A stretch of DNA of 13,585 bases from Gammaproteobacteria bacterium (GCA_023228645.1 JALOAT010000076.1:1-13585), one strand, 5' to 3'. Counted from the stretch's first letter, positions 1 through 7,828 are shown. Translations and numbers: made by a program. The notes: a model not told the origin generated them from the letters alone.

Positions 1-36
1 TTCGTCCTGGAGGATGTGGAGCCGGGGTCTTGTCAT
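1..36 (-). CDS. Possible 5' end of a gene running off the left edge
   Basis: On the minus strand an ATG at 36 opens a frame that stays open to the window edge, giving only 12 residues (MTRPRLHILQDE). Most of its codons end in G or C, as expected for a gene in this genome, and it would continue the direction of the lptD-to-HExxH gene series. No clear Shine-Dalgarno sequence precedes it, and the second and third codons (ACA, AGA) are unusual for such GC-rich DNA. Twelve residues are too few to name a family. The plus strand is also open across this end, so the call is tentative. The stretch 37-230 shows no other feature I can support. Confidence 0.25.
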   Translation of the reverse strand, partial: MTRPRLHILQDE

Positions 37-230
37 GGGTGCATTGTTCGCACGGTTCTTGTGACTCCAGCGCCTCGGCGGGTCGCAGGAAGCAGGGTGG
101 GCGGAGCCAGGCGCCGCTGCCGGGAGTTTCTGCATGACCCGGAGGTTGACGAGCCTGCGGGCGCGGAAGACACGCCCGGGCCGAGGAATCCTGAGCTTAG
201 TCACCGCGGCCTGCCGCTTCAACCGTGCGG

Positions 231-722
231 TTAGGCGCGCAGGCGAAAAGACGGTGTCTCTGTGGCGTCAATGAGGCCGTGGCGCAGCAGCCAGGCCCGC
301 GCGTCCTGCGCGTCGGTTTCGAACCAGGCCCGTACGGAACCCAGGCGGTAGGTGTAACCCCAGGCGTCCATGTCCGCCATCATGCGCGCGCGTCCCACGC
401 CCGGGATGCGGTCTGCCAGCAGGATTTGCAGGTAATTGACCCCGTTTTCCTCGTCATAGTCGCCGCCCGCGTCCGTGTGCAGCCGCGCGCGGCGCTCCTC
501 GTCGATGCAGATGAGGTGGCAGCCTTCATGCAGGGCCGAGTGCACGGGCGTATCGCCGCGCACGTACACGGCGCGGCCGATGATGCCGGCCTCCGGATCG
601 CCGGACCAGGAGCCGGGGATGGGTTCCCCATCGGGGACTTCGATGAGCGCGACGCCGTAGCGGGCGAACAGCACGCGCAGCGACGCGGCGCCCAACTCGG
701 CGCAGGTGAGGACGTGGGACAT
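231..722 (-). CDS. Conserved hypothetical protein with HExxH metal-site motif
   Basis: This 163-residue protein has no signal peptide or membrane helix, so it is probably cytoplasmic. Residues 65-69 are HEGCH, an exact HExxH zinc-metallopeptidase signature inside the helix-like stretch SALHEGCHLICID. About 22 residues later comes an acidic patch, DYDEEN (88-93), which could supply a third metal ligand as in gluzincin-type sites. The rest is mixed alpha/beta with many aromatic and acidic residues (DMDAWGYTYRLGS near the C-terminus). I recall similar uncharacterised proteins in other gammaproteobacteria but no named function. The ATG at 722 is forced: an in-frame stop lies four codons upstream, and there is no convincing Shine-Dalgarno sequence. 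The gene follows the CheW-LysM gene after 75 bp and is plausibly in the same transcript. Catalytic activity is inferred from one motif; a small metal-binding protein without protease activity is equally possible. Confidence 0.8.
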   Translation of the reverse strand: MSHVLTCAELGAASLRVLFARYGVALIEVPDGEPIPGSWSGDPEAGIIGRAVYVRGDTPVHSALHEGCHLICIDEERRARLHTDAGGDYDEENGVNYLQILLADRIPGVGRARMMADMDAWGYTYRLGSVRAWFETDAQDARAWLLRHGLIDATETPSFRLRA

Positions 723-797
723 TGAAATGCATCAAGGTTATGCGTGAGGCGGCAAGGGTAAAGCATCGGGGCACGCGCCGTTAAGCGCATGCACCGC

Positions 798-2249
798 TCA
801 ACGGCTGCTGTTACTGATTTCACGCACCACGACGCGCACCTCGTCGCCTATTTCGATGATGTCCGGGTCTTCGATGCGGCTGTCGGCAGCGAGCTGATGG
901 TAGGCCCACGGGTCGTTCAGATAGCGGGCGGCGATGTCCCAGAGGGTGTCGCCGCGCACCACCGTGTGTACGGAGACCGTTTCGCGCACCGTGGGGGCGG
1001 GCGGTAGCCCGGGGCGCCCGGCGACGGCCGGGGCTTCCGGTGCCGGCGGCTCATGGCGCTCCAGCACCACGTCGATGCCATCCTCGGTGGCCTCGATGCG
1101 CACACTGGAGGCGGGTGATGCGGGCGGCGCCTCGGGCGGGATGGCGGCAATGGCTGCCACGGGCGCTTGCGGCGCGGCCGGTACCGGCGGCTCGGCAGGT
1201 TTCACGGGCGCGACCGGCTGGAACTGCGCGGGCCCGGCCAGCGGCGGTGCCGCGGGTGCACGGACCTCGCGGGGCGGGCTGAGTACGAAGGGCAGCGCCA
1301 CCACCACACCCGCCACCAGGGCGGCGAGGGCCGCGTAGGGTAGCAGGCGGGTGCGTGTCGGCGTGGTGCGTTCGGGTGCCCTGGGCGCGGGCGCCATGCC
1401 TGGGTCGTGCGCTGGCTTCGGGGCGGGAGACGGCGCCGGCGCTGCCGGTGCTGGCGGCGCAGGGCGGGTGAGCACTTCCTTCGCGGGCGCGGCCGGTGGC
1501 CGTGGTGGGGGCGCCTTGTCGGCGGCCGGCTTGCGGCTGAGCGTGGAGGCGCCGGATCGTGGGGTCGGTGCGGGTTGGGCACTGACAGGGGCGGTGGGCG
1601 CGGGCGCCGGTCGACTGGCCGGGGCGGCGCGCGGGGCGGCGCGGGCGGTGTCGGCGCCGGGCGTGGGAACTGTGGCCGGGGGTGGCGGCGGTGCGGGGCG
1701 CGCCGCTGGGGGCGCGCGATCCTGTCCCTCGCTGATCACCTTGCCGAGCGCCTCGTGCAGGGGCACGTGGGGTGTGGGTGGTGGGGCCTCCGGCGCGGCA
1801 GGCGCGGGCTGCGCCAGCTGCCGCAGCGCCGGTCCTGCCTCGGCGAGGGTGTAGAGCGCCTCGAAGTCCGTGAGTAGCGCCATGCGCTCGCCGTGGAGCA
1901 GGGCGCCGTGGAAGGTGCGCAAGGGCAGCCCCGGGGGCAGCGGGGCGGAGCGGGCCTCGGGGGAGGCGAAGCCGGGCACCTCGTCCACCACGAAGCCGCG
2001 CAGCGCGCCGGCGGCGCGGGCCAGCACCACCCGTCCGCCGCTGGCCTCGAGGCCGAGCTTGCTGCGCAGGTCCACCAGGGCCACGGTGGCGTTGCCGTGG
2101 TGGAACAGCCCGGGCTCGTCGACGCGGGCCCCGGGCAGGGCGGTGACGTGGGCGGGCAGGGCCAGGATGCCCTCGGAGGCGAGGGCGGGCACGCCGAACA
2201 CCACCTGCCCGACGCGGATGAGGAGTCGCTGTTCGTTCTGATTCGCCAT
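798..2249 (-). CDS. CheW-like domain - membrane helix - LysM fusion protein
   Basis: The 483-residue product has an unusual architecture. Residues about 8-135 match a CheW fold: VFGVPA near the start, VALVDLRSKLGLE at 56-69, then GRVVLAR and GFVVDEV (85-91). Residues about 146-300 are a Pro/Ala-rich linker. A single hydrophobic helix lies at about 302-324, preceded by basic RTTPTRTR, which predicts the N-terminus inside and the C-terminus outside. After a second Pro/Ala-rich linker, residues about 427-475 form a LysM domain (HTVVRGDTLWDIAARYLNDP, then IIEIGDEVRVV). The CheW part should therefore sit in the cytoplasm and the LysM part in the periplasm on peptidoglycan. CheW domains link receptors to CheA kinases; LysM binds glycan chains. 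The start has a good Shine-Dalgarno (AGGGAGG, 4 nt before ATG). It follows rsmA by 28 bp, so co-transcription is likely. No other chemotaxis gene is visible, so the partner is unknown. Confidence 0.85.
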   Translation of the reverse strand: MANQNEQRLLIRVGQVVFGVPALASEGILALPAHVTALPGARVDEPGLFHHGNATVALVDLRSKLGLEASGGRVVLARAAGALRGFVVDEVPGFASPEARSAPLPPGLPLRTFHGALLHGERMALLTDFEALYTLAEAGPALRQLAQPAPAAPEAPPPTPHVPLHEALGKVISEGQDRAPPAARPAPPPPPATVPTPGADTARAAPRAAPASRPAPAPTAPVSAQPAPTPRSGASTLSRKPAADKAPPPRPPAAPAKEVLTRPAPPAPAAPAPSPAPKPAHDPGMAPAPRAPERTTPTRTRLLPYAALAALVAGVVVALPFVLSPPREVRAPAAPPLAGPAQFQPVAPVKPAEPPVPAAPQAPVAAIAAIPPEAPPASPASSVRIEATEDGIDVVLERHEPPAPEAPAVAGRPGLPPAPTVRETVSVHTVVRGDTLWDIAARYLNDPWAYHQLAADSRIEDPDIIEIGDEVRVVVREISNSSR

Positions 2250-2277
2250 CCGACCTCCCTGTTGGGCTGACGCCGGG

Positions 2278-3054
2278 TCAGCCGACAGTGTTCGCCAGCG
2301 CCGCGAATTCGGCCAGGCTCAGGGTCTCTGCGCGCCGGCCCGGATCGATATCCAGCGCCGCCATGGCCTCGGCGGCCACCAGCCCGCGCAGGGTGTTGCG
2401 CAGGGTCTTGCGCCGCTGGCTGAAAGCCTGCGCCACCACACGGGCGAAGACTGCCTCATCGTTCACCTTTACGGGCGGTGCGGTGTGTGGCACCAGCCGC
2501 ACCACCGCCGAATCCACCTTCGGCACCGGATGGAACGCACCCGGCGGGACCGTGAACAGCCGTTCCACCCGGCAGTAATACTGCACCATCACGCCCAGTC
2601 TGCCGTAATCGGCGCTATCCGGCGCGGCGGCAAGGCGGTCCACCACCTCCTTCTGCAGCATGAAATGCATGTCGCGGATGACCGGCGCCTGCTCGATGAG
2701 ATGGAAGATGAGTGGCGTGGAGATGTTGTAGGGCAGGTTGCCCGCCACGCGCAGGCGCTCGTCGCCTTGCACGAGGCTGCGAAAATCGAAGCGCAGGGCA
2801 TCGGCCTGGTGCACGCGCAGCTCGCCCACGCCGGCGAACTGTTCATGCAGGCGCGGGATCAGGTCGCGGTCCAGTTCGACCACGTCCAGGGTGCCGAGTG
2901 CCTCCAGCAGGGGACCGGTGAGCGCGCCGAGCCCCGGGCCGATCTCCACCAGCCGATCACCGGGCTGCGGATTGATGGCGCGCACGATACGGTCGATCAC
3001 CGTGTGATCGCGCAGGAAATTCTGACCGAAGCGTTTGCGGGCTTGATGCTGCAT
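2278..3054 (-). CDS. rsmA: 16S rRNA (adenine1518/1519-N6)-dimethyltransferase
   Basis: RsmA (KsgA) dimethylates two adjacent adenines in the 3'-terminal hairpin of 16S rRNA during late assembly of the small ribosomal subunit, using S-adenosylmethionine. The 258-residue length is normal for the family. Visible motifs are RFGQNFLRD at 8-16, the SAM-binding VEIGPGLGALT at 36-46, the adenine-binding/catalytic NLPYNIS at 106-112, and the RNA-binding C-terminal FSQRRKTLRNTL (211-222) and RAETLSLAEFAALA (241-254). The frame is open upstream to 3186, but that extension reads through the repeat DNA. The family N-terminus MQHQARKRFGQ fixes the start at 3054, with only a weak GGAA-type ribosome site. 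It is separated from pdxA by 192 bp holding a long inverted repeat, and lies 28 bp before the CheW-LysM gene. Confidence 0.97.
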   Translation of the reverse strand: MQHQARKRFGQNFLRDHTVIDRIVRAINPQPGDRLVEIGPGLGALTGPLLEALGTLDVVELDRDLIPRLHEQFAGVGELRVHQADALRFDFRSLVQGDERLRVAGNLPYNISTPLIFHLIEQAPVIRDMHFMLQKEVVDRLAAAPDSADYGRLGVMVQYYCRVERLFTVPPGAFHPVPKVDSAVVRLVPHTAPPVKVNDEAVFARVVAQAFSQRRKTLRNTLRGLVAAEAMAALDIDPGRRAETLSLAEFAALANTVG

Positions 3055-3082
3055 GGGCACGGGTTCCGAGGGTGTAGCGCGA

Positions 3083-3088
3083 ATTATG
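3083..3088 (-). promoter_or_regulatory. Possible -10 element upstream of rsmA
   Basis: Reading the minus strand, CATAAT lies about 30 bp before the rsmA start and matches the sigma-70 -10 consensus at five of six positions. No good -35 hexamer is seen at 16-18 bp. A small perfect inverted repeat (GGCCG, 4-nt loop, CGGCC, at 3088-3101) lies directly upstream and overlaps it by one base. It could give rsmA its own promoter inside the operon, but the evidence is weak. Confidence 0.25.
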
Positions 3089-3116
3089 GCCGATAACGGC
3101 CTTGGAAAACCCGATT

Positions 3117-3241
3117 CAACACAGAGGCACAGAGACGCAGAGATCACAGAGGAATGGAAAAGTGGGGTCGGCAGCTTCGAATGCACCTGAGCCGCAAACT
3201 TGTCCCCTCTGCGTTCTCCGCGTCTCTGCGCCTCTGCGTTG
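3117..3241. repeat. Long inverted repeat of period-8 CACAGAG/CGCAGAG units
   Basis: The left arm (3117-3153) is built from units such as CACAGAGG, CACAGAGA and CGCAGAGA with a period of 8. The right arm (3205-3241) is its reverse complement at 31 of 37 positions, separated by a 51-nt loop. Five of the six differences become G-U pairs in RNA made from the minus strand, the direction of the pdxA-rsmA operon, so that transcript can form a nearly continuous 37-bp stem with one A-A mismatch. In plus-strand RNA the same positions would be A-C mismatches. The right arm ends 6 bp before the pdxA stop codon. The loop contains AGTGGGGTC (3161-3169), which recurs in the second repeat cluster of this window. 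It looks like a non-coding dispersed repeat, with no transposase in view. Confidence 0.85.
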
Positions 3242-3246
3242 GGCTG

Positions 3247-4248
3247 TTATCTCTCGCCGCCCGGAGGGAGCTGGGCCAGGGCGACTTCGATGGCGTATTC
3301 CAGGCTGCCGGTGTCGGCGCGGCCGGTGCCGGCCAGGTCGAGGGCGGTGCCGTGGTCTACGGAGGTGCGGATGATGGGCAGGCCGAGGGTGACGTTGACC
3401 GCGTGGCCGAAGCCCTTGTGCTTGAGCACCGGCAGGCCCTGGTCGTGGTACATGGCGAGCACCGCATCGGCCCGCTCCAGCTGGGCGGGCACGAAGGCGG
3501 TGTCCGCGGGCAGCGGCCCGACCAGGTCGAGACCCTGGCCGCGCAGCCGCGCCAGCACCGGTTCCATCACCTCGATCTCTTCACGGCCCAGGTGGCCGGC
3601 CTCGCCGGCGTGCGGATTGAGGCCGCACACCAGGATGCGCGGGCGGGCCAGGCGGAAGCGCCCGGTCAGGTCGCGGTGCAGGATGCCGATGACCTCCTCC
3701 AGCAGGGCCGGGGTGATGGCGTCGGCCACCGCGCGCAGGGGCAGGTGGGTGGTGGCCAGCGCCACGCGCAGGCCCGACGTGGCGAGCATCATCACCACCC
3801 GCGGCGTGCCGGTGCGTGCGGCGAGAAATTCGGTGTGGCCCGTGAAGGGCACGCCCGCATCGCTGATCACGCCCTTGTGCACGGGGCCGGTGACCAGTGC
3901 GGCGAACTCGCCCCTCATGCAGCCGTCCACGGCGCGGGCGAGGCCATCGAGCACGTAAGCGGCGTTGCGCGGGTCGAGGGTGCCGGGTGCCACGGGGGCC
4001 TTGAGCGTCACGGGCAGCACGATCAACTCGCCGGCGCGGCCGGGTGCGGGCGCGCGGGCCGGATCGAACAGGCGCAGCCTGAGCGGCAGCCCCAGCTGCG
4101 CGGCGCGCGCCATCAGCAGGTCCGGATCGGCGATGGCGACCAGCTCGGCGTGGTGCGGCCGCTGGGCGAGCTGTACGCACAGGTCCGGCCCGATGCCGGC
4201 CGGCTCGCCGGGGGTCAGCGCCAGGCGGGTTGGAGGGGAGGCTGCCAT
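3247..4248 (-). CDS. pdxA: 4-hydroxythreonine-4-phosphate dehydrogenase
   Basis: PdxA oxidises 4-phosphohydroxy-L-threonine with NAD(P)+ to an unstable product that decarboxylates and feeds pyridoxal-phosphate synthesis through PdxJ. The 333-residue protein is of normal length and cytoplasmic. It begins with the family motif LTPGEPAGIGPD (10-22). The three divalent-metal histidines are recognisable: H138 in GHTEF, H168 in ATTHLP and H268 in YHDQGLPVLKH. NPHAGE (211-216) and SVDHGTALDLAGTG (296-309) are also typical. The frame is open far upstream, but the ATG at 4248 places the conserved LTPGEPAG near the N-terminus and has a GGAAGAG ribosome site nearby, so I chose it. It starts 32 bp after surA ends, which supports the lptD-surA-pdxA operon known from other gammaproteobacteria. 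Confidence 0.97.
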   Translation of the reverse strand: MAASPPTRLALTPGEPAGIGPDLCVQLAQRPHHAELVAIADPDLLMARAAQLGLPLRLRLFDPARAPAPGRAGELIVLPVTLKAPVAPGTLDPRNAAYVLDGLARAVDGCMRGEFAALVTGPVHKGVISDAGVPFTGHTEFLAARTGTPRVVMMLATSGLRVALATTHLPLRAVADAITPALLEEVIGILHRDLTGRFRLARPRILVCGLNPHAGEAGHLGREEIEVMEPVLARLRGQGLDLVGPLPADTAFVPAQLERADAVLAMYHDQGLPVLKHKGFGHAVNVTLGLPIIRTSVDHGTALDLAGTGRADTGSLEYAIEVALAQLPPGGER

Positions 4249-4280
4249 GGGTTTCTCTTCCGTGCCTTGCCGCGGACCGG

Positions 4281-5564
4281 TCATTCCTCCAGCCGGTATT
4301 CCACGTAGGCCTCGTCGCGGATCTGCCGCAGCCAACTCTCGGTCTCTTCCTCCAGCTTGCGCTGGCGCAGGGCCTCGCCGGCGCGGGTGCGGCGGTATTC
4401 CTCGGTGTTGTCGTGGTCGCGCGTCTCCAGCGGCTGCACGATGTGCCAGCCGAACTGGGTGCGGAAGGGTTCGCTGATGCGCCCGACGGCGGTCTTGAAC
4501 ATCATCTCCTCGAACTCCGGCACCATCTGGCCGGGGCTGGCCCAGCCGAGGTCGCCGCCGTTGGCGCCCGAGCCCTTGTCCTCGGAATGCACGCGGGCGA
4601 TCTGGGCGAAGTCGTCGCCGCCGAGGATGCGCTGACGCAGGCGCTCCAGGCGTGCGCGGGCCTCGGCGTCGGAGGTGATCTCGTTGGGTCGGATGAGGAT
4701 GTGACGGGCGTGCACCTGCTTGATGATGCGCTTCTCCTCGCCGCGCACGCCCAGCAGCTTGATGATGTGGAAGCCGCTCGGACTGCGGATCAGGTCGCTG
4801 ACCTCGCCTTCGCTCATGCGCACCGCGGCGTCGGCGAACAGCGTGGGCAGTTGGCCGCCCTTGCGCCAGCCCAGGTCGCCGCCCTCGAGGGCCTGCTGAC
4901 TGTCGGAGTGGGCGATGGCCATCTGGCGGAAGTCGGCGCCGAGCCGCAGCTGCGCGAGCACCCGTGCGGCCTCGTCGCGGGCGAGCTGGATCTGTTCGGG
5001 GTTGGGCGCCTCGGGCACGGCGATGAGGATGTGCGCCAAGTGAAATTCCTTTTGCAGATCGGTGCGCGCCGCGGCGGAGGCGAGATAGGTGTCCACCTCC
5101 TGGGGCGTCACGTTCACGCGGTTGTTCACGTGGCGGGCGCGCAGGCGCGAGATGAGGATCTCCTTGCGGATGTCCTCGCGAAATTCCGTGTAGTCCACGC
5201 CGTCCCGGGCCAGCACCTGACGGAACTGTTCCGGCGACAGACGGTTCTCGGCGGCGATGTTGGCCACCACCTGGTTGACCGCCTCGTCTTCCACGCGCAG
5301 CCCCGCCTCCGCAGCGAGCTTGAGCTGGATGCGCTCCAGGATCAGGCGTTCCAGCACCTGGCGGGTGAGCACCTCGCGCGGCGGCGCCGGGGTGTTTTCC
5401 TTGCTGATCTGCTGCAGGACCAGGTTGGTGCGCGCCTCCAGCTCCTGGGCGGTGACCACGTCGTCGTTGACGACGGCGACCACACGGTTGAGCTCGACGA
5501 CCCGGGCGGACGCCGTGCCTGCGAGCAGGAACAGGGCGGCCGCAATCAAATGGCGGTGTTTCAT
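4281..5564 (-). CDS. surA: Periplasmic peptidyl-prolyl isomerase and OMP chaperone SurA
   Basis: SurA escorts unfolded outer-membrane beta-barrels across the periplasm to the Bam complex; LptD is a well-known client. The 427-residue protein has a signal peptide with probable cleavage after TASA (residue 20), then the SurA N-terminal chaperone region (VVAVVNDDVVTAQEL from 28). Two parvulin PPIase domains follow: about 172-271, starting EFHLAHILIAV, and about 283-382, starting QVHARHILIRP; each ends with a FGWHIV/SGFHII-type motif. A charged C-terminal helix closes the protein, as in E. coli SurA (428 residues). Its start codon overlaps the lptD stop as ATGA (5561-5564), indicating translational coupling, and pdxA follows after 32 bp. 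Confidence 0.97.
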   Translation of the reverse strand: MKHRHLIAAALFLLAGTASARVVELNRVVAVVNDDVVTAQELEARTNLVLQQISKENTPAPPREVLTRQVLERLILERIQLKLAAEAGLRVEDEAVNQVVANIAAENRLSPEQFRQVLARDGVDYTEFREDIRKEILISRLRARHVNNRVNVTPQEVDTYLASAAARTDLQKEFHLAHILIAVPEAPNPEQIQLARDEAARVLAQLRLGADFRQMAIAHSDSQQALEGGDLGWRKGGQLPTLFADAAVRMSEGEVSDLIRSPSGFHIIKLLGVRGEEKRIIKQVHARHILIRPNEITSDAEARARLERLRQRILGGDDFAQIARVHSEDKGSGANGGDLGWASPGQMVPEFEEMMFKTAVGRISEPFRTQFGWHIVQPLETRDHDNTEEYRRTRAGEALRQRKLEEETESWLRQIRDEAYVEYRLEE

Positions 5565-7789
5565 CGGTATCCCACGATCCCTTCTTCGACCACGTTCTCC
5601 AGGGTGCGGCCCATGCTGGCCAGGCCCTTGAGTTCAAAGGTGAACCAAATGCTGCGGTCCGGTTCCGTGCCGCCCGCGGCGGTGATCACCGGGCGATCGC
5701 GCGAAATCAGGCGCACGGTCCAGCAACAGCTTTCGTATTCGATGCCGACCACGCTCTCCAGGGTGCGTTCGGCCACCTCGTCATAGTACCAGCGGCCGAG
5801 GGCATGCCAGTTGCGCGTGATGGGCCAGAGCACCATCAGGTCGCGGTTCTTCACGTCGCCGCCCTCGCGCACCCGGTAGGCGGCGTCGATGATGTGCAGC
5901 CGGTCCGGACTGTAACGGATGCGCGCTGCCGATTCCTCGGTTTCCGAGACGCGCGGATTCCAGCGCGTGTTGGCGGAGATTTCCAGGGCATCTACGGGGC
6001 GGGCGGCGAGTTCCGCGGCCATGTCCGAATAATCGTCCTGTACGAGCGTTTCACCCGGCAGGCGCACGCGCCGGTCCTGGAAATAGAACGTCTGACCCAC
6101 GCTCGCCCGCACCAGTTCGCGGCCGGAGGCCTCGCCGAGGAAGCGGGTGGAGAGCGCGGCGGTGAGCTGGTTGGCATCGCCCACCCGGTCGGGGCCGGTG
6201 TAGCGGTTTTCACGGAACAGCTGCGCGAACGAGAAGGTGGTCGGCGTGGTGTCGAACACCGGCAGGTCGTCCTGGTCGCGATGGGGCACGTACAGGTAAT
6301 AGAGCCGCGGCTCGAGGGTCTGCAACAATGACTCGCCCGCGATGCTCAACTCGCGTTCGAAGAACAGCCCGGCGTCGAGGCTCGCCAGCGGCAGCGAGCG
6401 CGCCGGTTCGTCGTCGCCCGCGGCGCCGTCCAGCAGATACTGGGTGTGGCGCGCGGCGAGGCGAGGCGTGACGAACCAGTAGTCGCCCTCCAGGGGGGCG
6501 CTGACGCCCGGGTATACGTCCACGCGCTGGCCCGTGGGGCGGCGCGCATCGTGGTCGAATTGCGCGTATTCGGTACGGAAGTCGTAGCGCAGCAGACCGA
6601 AGCCGCCTGCACCCGAGGCGAGCAGTTGCGGGCGCAGCTGGTACGGCTCGGCGCCCGGGACGAGTGGCTGGAAGTCCTGCACACGGCCGAGGAAACGCCA
6701 GGAGGGCGTCCGATAGGTGAGGTCGAAGCGCCGCTCCAGGTGGGTGGCGCTGGCGCCGGCCAGGGAACCGTCGATGTCGTCCAGGTAATCGTCATCGGAG
6801 ACCTCGTTGTAATCGAGGGCCATGTTCCAGCGCGGTGCCAGCCGCTGGGAGTGGCGCAGCACGATGTGGCTGCGATCGTCGCCGTACAGCTCGTCGTCCG
6901 GCAGGTAGTCGAGCATCACCAGGCTCGAACTGTCTGCGGTGAGCTGGCGGAACTCGGTCATGAGCATGGAGCCGCGCTTGCTGATGACCCGCGGGGTGAA
7001 CGTGGCGTCGCGGTTGGGCGCGATGTTCCAGTACCAGGGCACCTGGATGTCGGTGCCGTTGCGCTCGGAGCTGCCGTAGGTCGGTGCGAGAAAACCGGAT
7101 TTGCGGCCTTCCAGCGGGAAGTTCAGATAGGGCAGGTAGAAAGTCGGCACGCCGCCGAGGCGCAGGGTCACGTGATAGGCCTCGCCGGTGTTGGTGGCCC
7201 GGTCCAGTTCGATGCGACGCGCACCGAGCGCCCAGCTGTCGGTGCCTTCGGGACAGGTGGTATACGTGGCGTCTTCCAGCTCAGTCCAGTCGCTGCCCTC
7301 GAAGCGCATGCGCTCGGCGGTGCCGCGGGCGTGCGCATTGGGGACGTAATAGTGCGCGGCCTCGAGCTCGCCCTTGTCGGCGGCGAAGTCGAGGCGCGCC
7401 TTCTGCCCTTGCAGGGTGATGGACTCGGCCTGCAGTTCCACCTCACCGGTGGCGGTGACCACGTCCGCGGCCGTGTCATAGCGGGCCTGCTCGGCCAGCA
7501 GGCGCTTGCCGTCGCGCTCCGCGACCACGTTGCCCTCGAACACGCTCAGTTCACGGCCACGCTCGCCCTCCATGCGGGCCTGATCGGCCGTCACCAGCGT
7601 GCTTCCCGTGGAGGCCGGCGGCAGGGGGGCGCGTTCCGGGGACGGCGGGCACAGGCGCCACGGATCGCCCAGGGCCTCCTGGGCGTGGCCATGCCCGGCC
7701 CAGGCGACGAGCAGGGCCAAGAGAAGCCTGGCGTTGGAAATGAGTGAGGCAGGCACGGGGCGGGAAGTCTGTCCAAAGCGCGGTAACAT
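5561..7789 (-). CDS. lptD: LPS-assembly protein LptD
   Basis: LptD is the outer-membrane barrel that, with lipoprotein LptE, inserts lipopolysaccharide into the outer leaflet. The 742-residue product has a signal peptide ending near GHGHA (about 36), an LptA-like jelly-roll domain (about 62-180) and a large C-terminal barrel with the conserved stretch FYLPYLNFPLEGRKSGF (217-233). The four cysteines needed for the inter-domain disulfides are present: C47, C179 and the adjacent pair C688-C689. The frame is open to 8011, beyond the divergent gene's start. I chose ATG 7789 because it puts a typical signal peptide at the N-terminus; ATG 7810 would add seven residues and has no better ribosome site. 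It heads the operon with surA, pdxA and rsmA and diverges from an outer-membrane barrel gene across 106 bp. Confidence 0.96.
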   Translation of the reverse strand: MLPRFGQTSRPVPASLISNARLLLALLVAWAGHGHAQEALGDPWRLCPPSPERAPLPPASTGSTLVTADQARMEGERGRELSVFEGNVVAERDGKRLLAEQARYDTAADVVTATGEVELQAESITLQGQKARLDFAADKGELEAAHYYVPNAHARGTAERMRFEGSDWTELEDATYTTCPEGTDSWALGARRIELDRATNTGEAYHVTLRLGGVPTFYLPYLNFPLEGRKSGFLAPTYGSSERNGTDIQVPWYWNIAPNRDATFTPRVISKRGSMLMTEFRQLTADSSSLVMLDYLPDDELYGDDRSHIVLRHSQRLAPRWNMALDYNEVSDDDYLDDIDGSLAGASATHLERRFDLTYRTPSWRFLGRVQDFQPLVPGAEPYQLRPQLLASGAGGFGLLRYDFRTEYAQFDHDARRPTGQRVDVYPGVSAPLEGDYWFVTPRLAARHTQYLLDGAAGDDEPARSLPLASLDAGLFFERELSIAGESLLQTLEPRLYYLYVPHRDQDDLPVFDTTPTTFSFAQLFRENRYTGPDRVGDANQLTAALSTRFLGEASGRELVRASVGQTFYFQDRRVRLPGETLVQDDYSDMAAELAARPVDALEISANTRWNPRVSETEESAARIRYSPDRLHIIDAAYRVREGGDVKNRDLMVLWPITRNWHALGRWYYDEVAERTLESVVGIEYESCCWTVRLISRDRPVITAAGGTEPDRSIWFTFELKGLASMGRTLENVVEEGIVGYR

Positions 7790-7828
7790 GGCACAGTTTC
7801 CGGCCCGCATCAAACCGCGACGCAGGTC

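Noticed and set aside
220..231. Small inverted repeat AACCGTGCGGTT as a terminator for the HExxH gene
   Set aside because: The stem is only 5 bp with a 2-nt loop and no T-run, so it is not a credible terminator.
1..234. Plus-strand frame open from the window edge to a TAG at 232-234
   Set aside because: The translation is rich in Arg/Gly/Pro without any protein-like pattern, and all three plus frames are open for a while here because of high GC; a real C-terminus cannot be excluded but is not supported.
3055..3186. N-terminal extension of RsmA to an upstream ATG at 3186
   Set aside because: The extra 44 residues come from the repeat-bearing gap and precede the conserved family N-terminus MQHQARKRFGQ; they are not part of known RsmA proteins.
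3117..3241. The repeats between pdxA and rsmA as a CRISPR array
   Set aside because: The units are 8 bp, degenerate and contiguous within inverted arms, with no spacers of uniform length and no cas genes.
3154..4308. Plus-strand open frame of 384 codons antisense to pdxA
   Set aside because: It begins inside the inverted repeat and is rich in His/Gly/Gln low-complexity sequence, the usual shadow of a GC-rich gene; pdxA is certain on the minus strand.
4230..5786. Open frame of 518 codons on the plus strand across pdxA and surA
   Set aside because: It is antisense to surA over nearly its whole length, and its residue composition follows the complement of GC-rich codons; surA on the other strand has a full set of family motifs.
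6446..7747. Plus-strand open frame of 433 codons antisense to lptD
   Set aside because: No recognisable motifs and no ribosome site; lptD has strong family evidence on the other strand.
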